64,000 bases of DNA from Chaunax sp. Z400 (Eukaryota > Chordata > Actinopteri > Lophiiformes > Chaunacidae): the NCBI GenBank assembly GCA_037577475.1, contig CM075183.1, positions 20,057,781 to 20,121,780 of the forward strand. Direction: 5' to 3'. A program made the position numbers and the translations under genes. Positions within the stretch are counted from its first letter, which is position 1, and the number at the start of each line of letters is the position of its first letter. A model generated the notes under the pieces. It saw only the letters and a program-made list of their open reading frames with translations, ran no database searches and was not told where the DNA came from. Positions 63,581 to 64,000 of the stretch are shown piece by piece.

Positions 63581-64000
63581 TCTATGAACATTGTAACCCT
63601 CTTTCTGTCTTTCTGCCTGTTTGTCTCTCCTATAGTAATTAACATGATTGTCTATGATTGTTAACTATAAGATGTGTTAGATGGACATTACTCAAATATG
63701 TCAACCTAAGCTAAAAATACTGCTGCTGATCTAATGCTTCTGGTTACACTGCTGTGGGAGGAGCGATGTCAACCAATGGTCCATCTCTTTTTAGATCTGA
63801 AACCTCTGTGGTTAAACTCTAGTAGAATTTAATTTACTTAGATCACAGTCATACTGAATTTTTTGTTTAACCAAACCTCCCACCGAAGCATAATCAAATT
63901 GGGTTGGGTTTGGTTTTAGTTTTTGTGTTTTGGTCCAGGATAAGATTTGGGCTTGGGTTGCATTTTTGTCCGGCAAGGAATTGGAAGGTTTGGGGTGAGT

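Larger units (their letters stand above)
47271..64000 (+). other. nhsl2: Predicted first intron of nhsl2 (partial)
   Basis: No second NHS-family exon was found up to the window end, so this 16.7-kb stretch is read as intron. It holds TG tracts (49604-49691, 50014-50094, 53031-53062, 57091-57239), AG/TC tracts (53063-53099, 53246-53280, 53410-53491), a hairpin (51019-51078), an ACGGA-family element (about 53590-53800), an 11-bp minisatellite (55513-55593), a LINE/SINE-tail fragment (55795-55905), a CTCF-like motif (59417-59430) and a decayed Tc1/mariner transposase (about 62440-62735). Unrelated small genes cannot be excluded, but none was recognised. Confidence 0.6.

Overview
The window is vertebrate nuclear DNA, almost certainly from a ray-finned (teleost) fish and probably a percomorph. 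Reasons: split genes with GT-AG introns, very dense and long (TG/CA)n microsatellites, a tRNA-derived SINE of the teleost type, Tc1/mariner debris, short interspersed elements starting CAGTGGTG, and animal genes recognisable by protein sequence. No bacterial, viral or CRISPR-type content was seen.

Four genes can be supported, all on the + strand. (1) Positions 1 to about 15,100 hold the 3' end of hdac8: one large upstream intron, a 106-nt penultimate coding exon (7190-7295), a 7-kb last intron full of microsatellites, and a 23-nt last coding exon (14352-14374). (2) cited1 has its main coding exon at 26936-27527, encoding a 190-aa transcriptional co-regulator. (3) rps4x is complete at about 34270-39895, with seven exons encoding the 263-aa ribosomal protein eS4. 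Introns 3 and 6 each carry a box C/D snoRNA with a SNORD61-type guide to 18S rRNA. (4) The first coding exon of an NHS-family gene, best called nhsl2, lies at 46976-47270; the rest of the window appears to be its first intron.

The order hdac8-cited1-rps4x-nhsl2 matches the gene neighbourhood of human Xq13.1. ERCC6L and PIN4, which lie between RPS4X and NHSL2 in human, are not seen here. The genes do not form a pathway: a lysine deacetylase, a CBP/p300-binding co-regulator, a ribosomal protein and an actin-regulatory scaffold sit together through conserved synteny.

The remaining sequence is introns and spacers. It contains long simple repeats (a 126-bp TG tract that begins at an hdac8 splice donor, a 160-bp TTC tract, a 232-bp TG tract), several dispersed repeat families with multiple copies in the window, a short Tc1-like inverted-repeat element, a decayed Tc1/mariner transposase and an 11-bp minisatellite. 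I found no convincing novel gene system. The observations most worth following are the hdac8 splice donor built from a microsatellite with a complementary CA tract just after the stop codon, and the duplicated snoRNA in rps4x.
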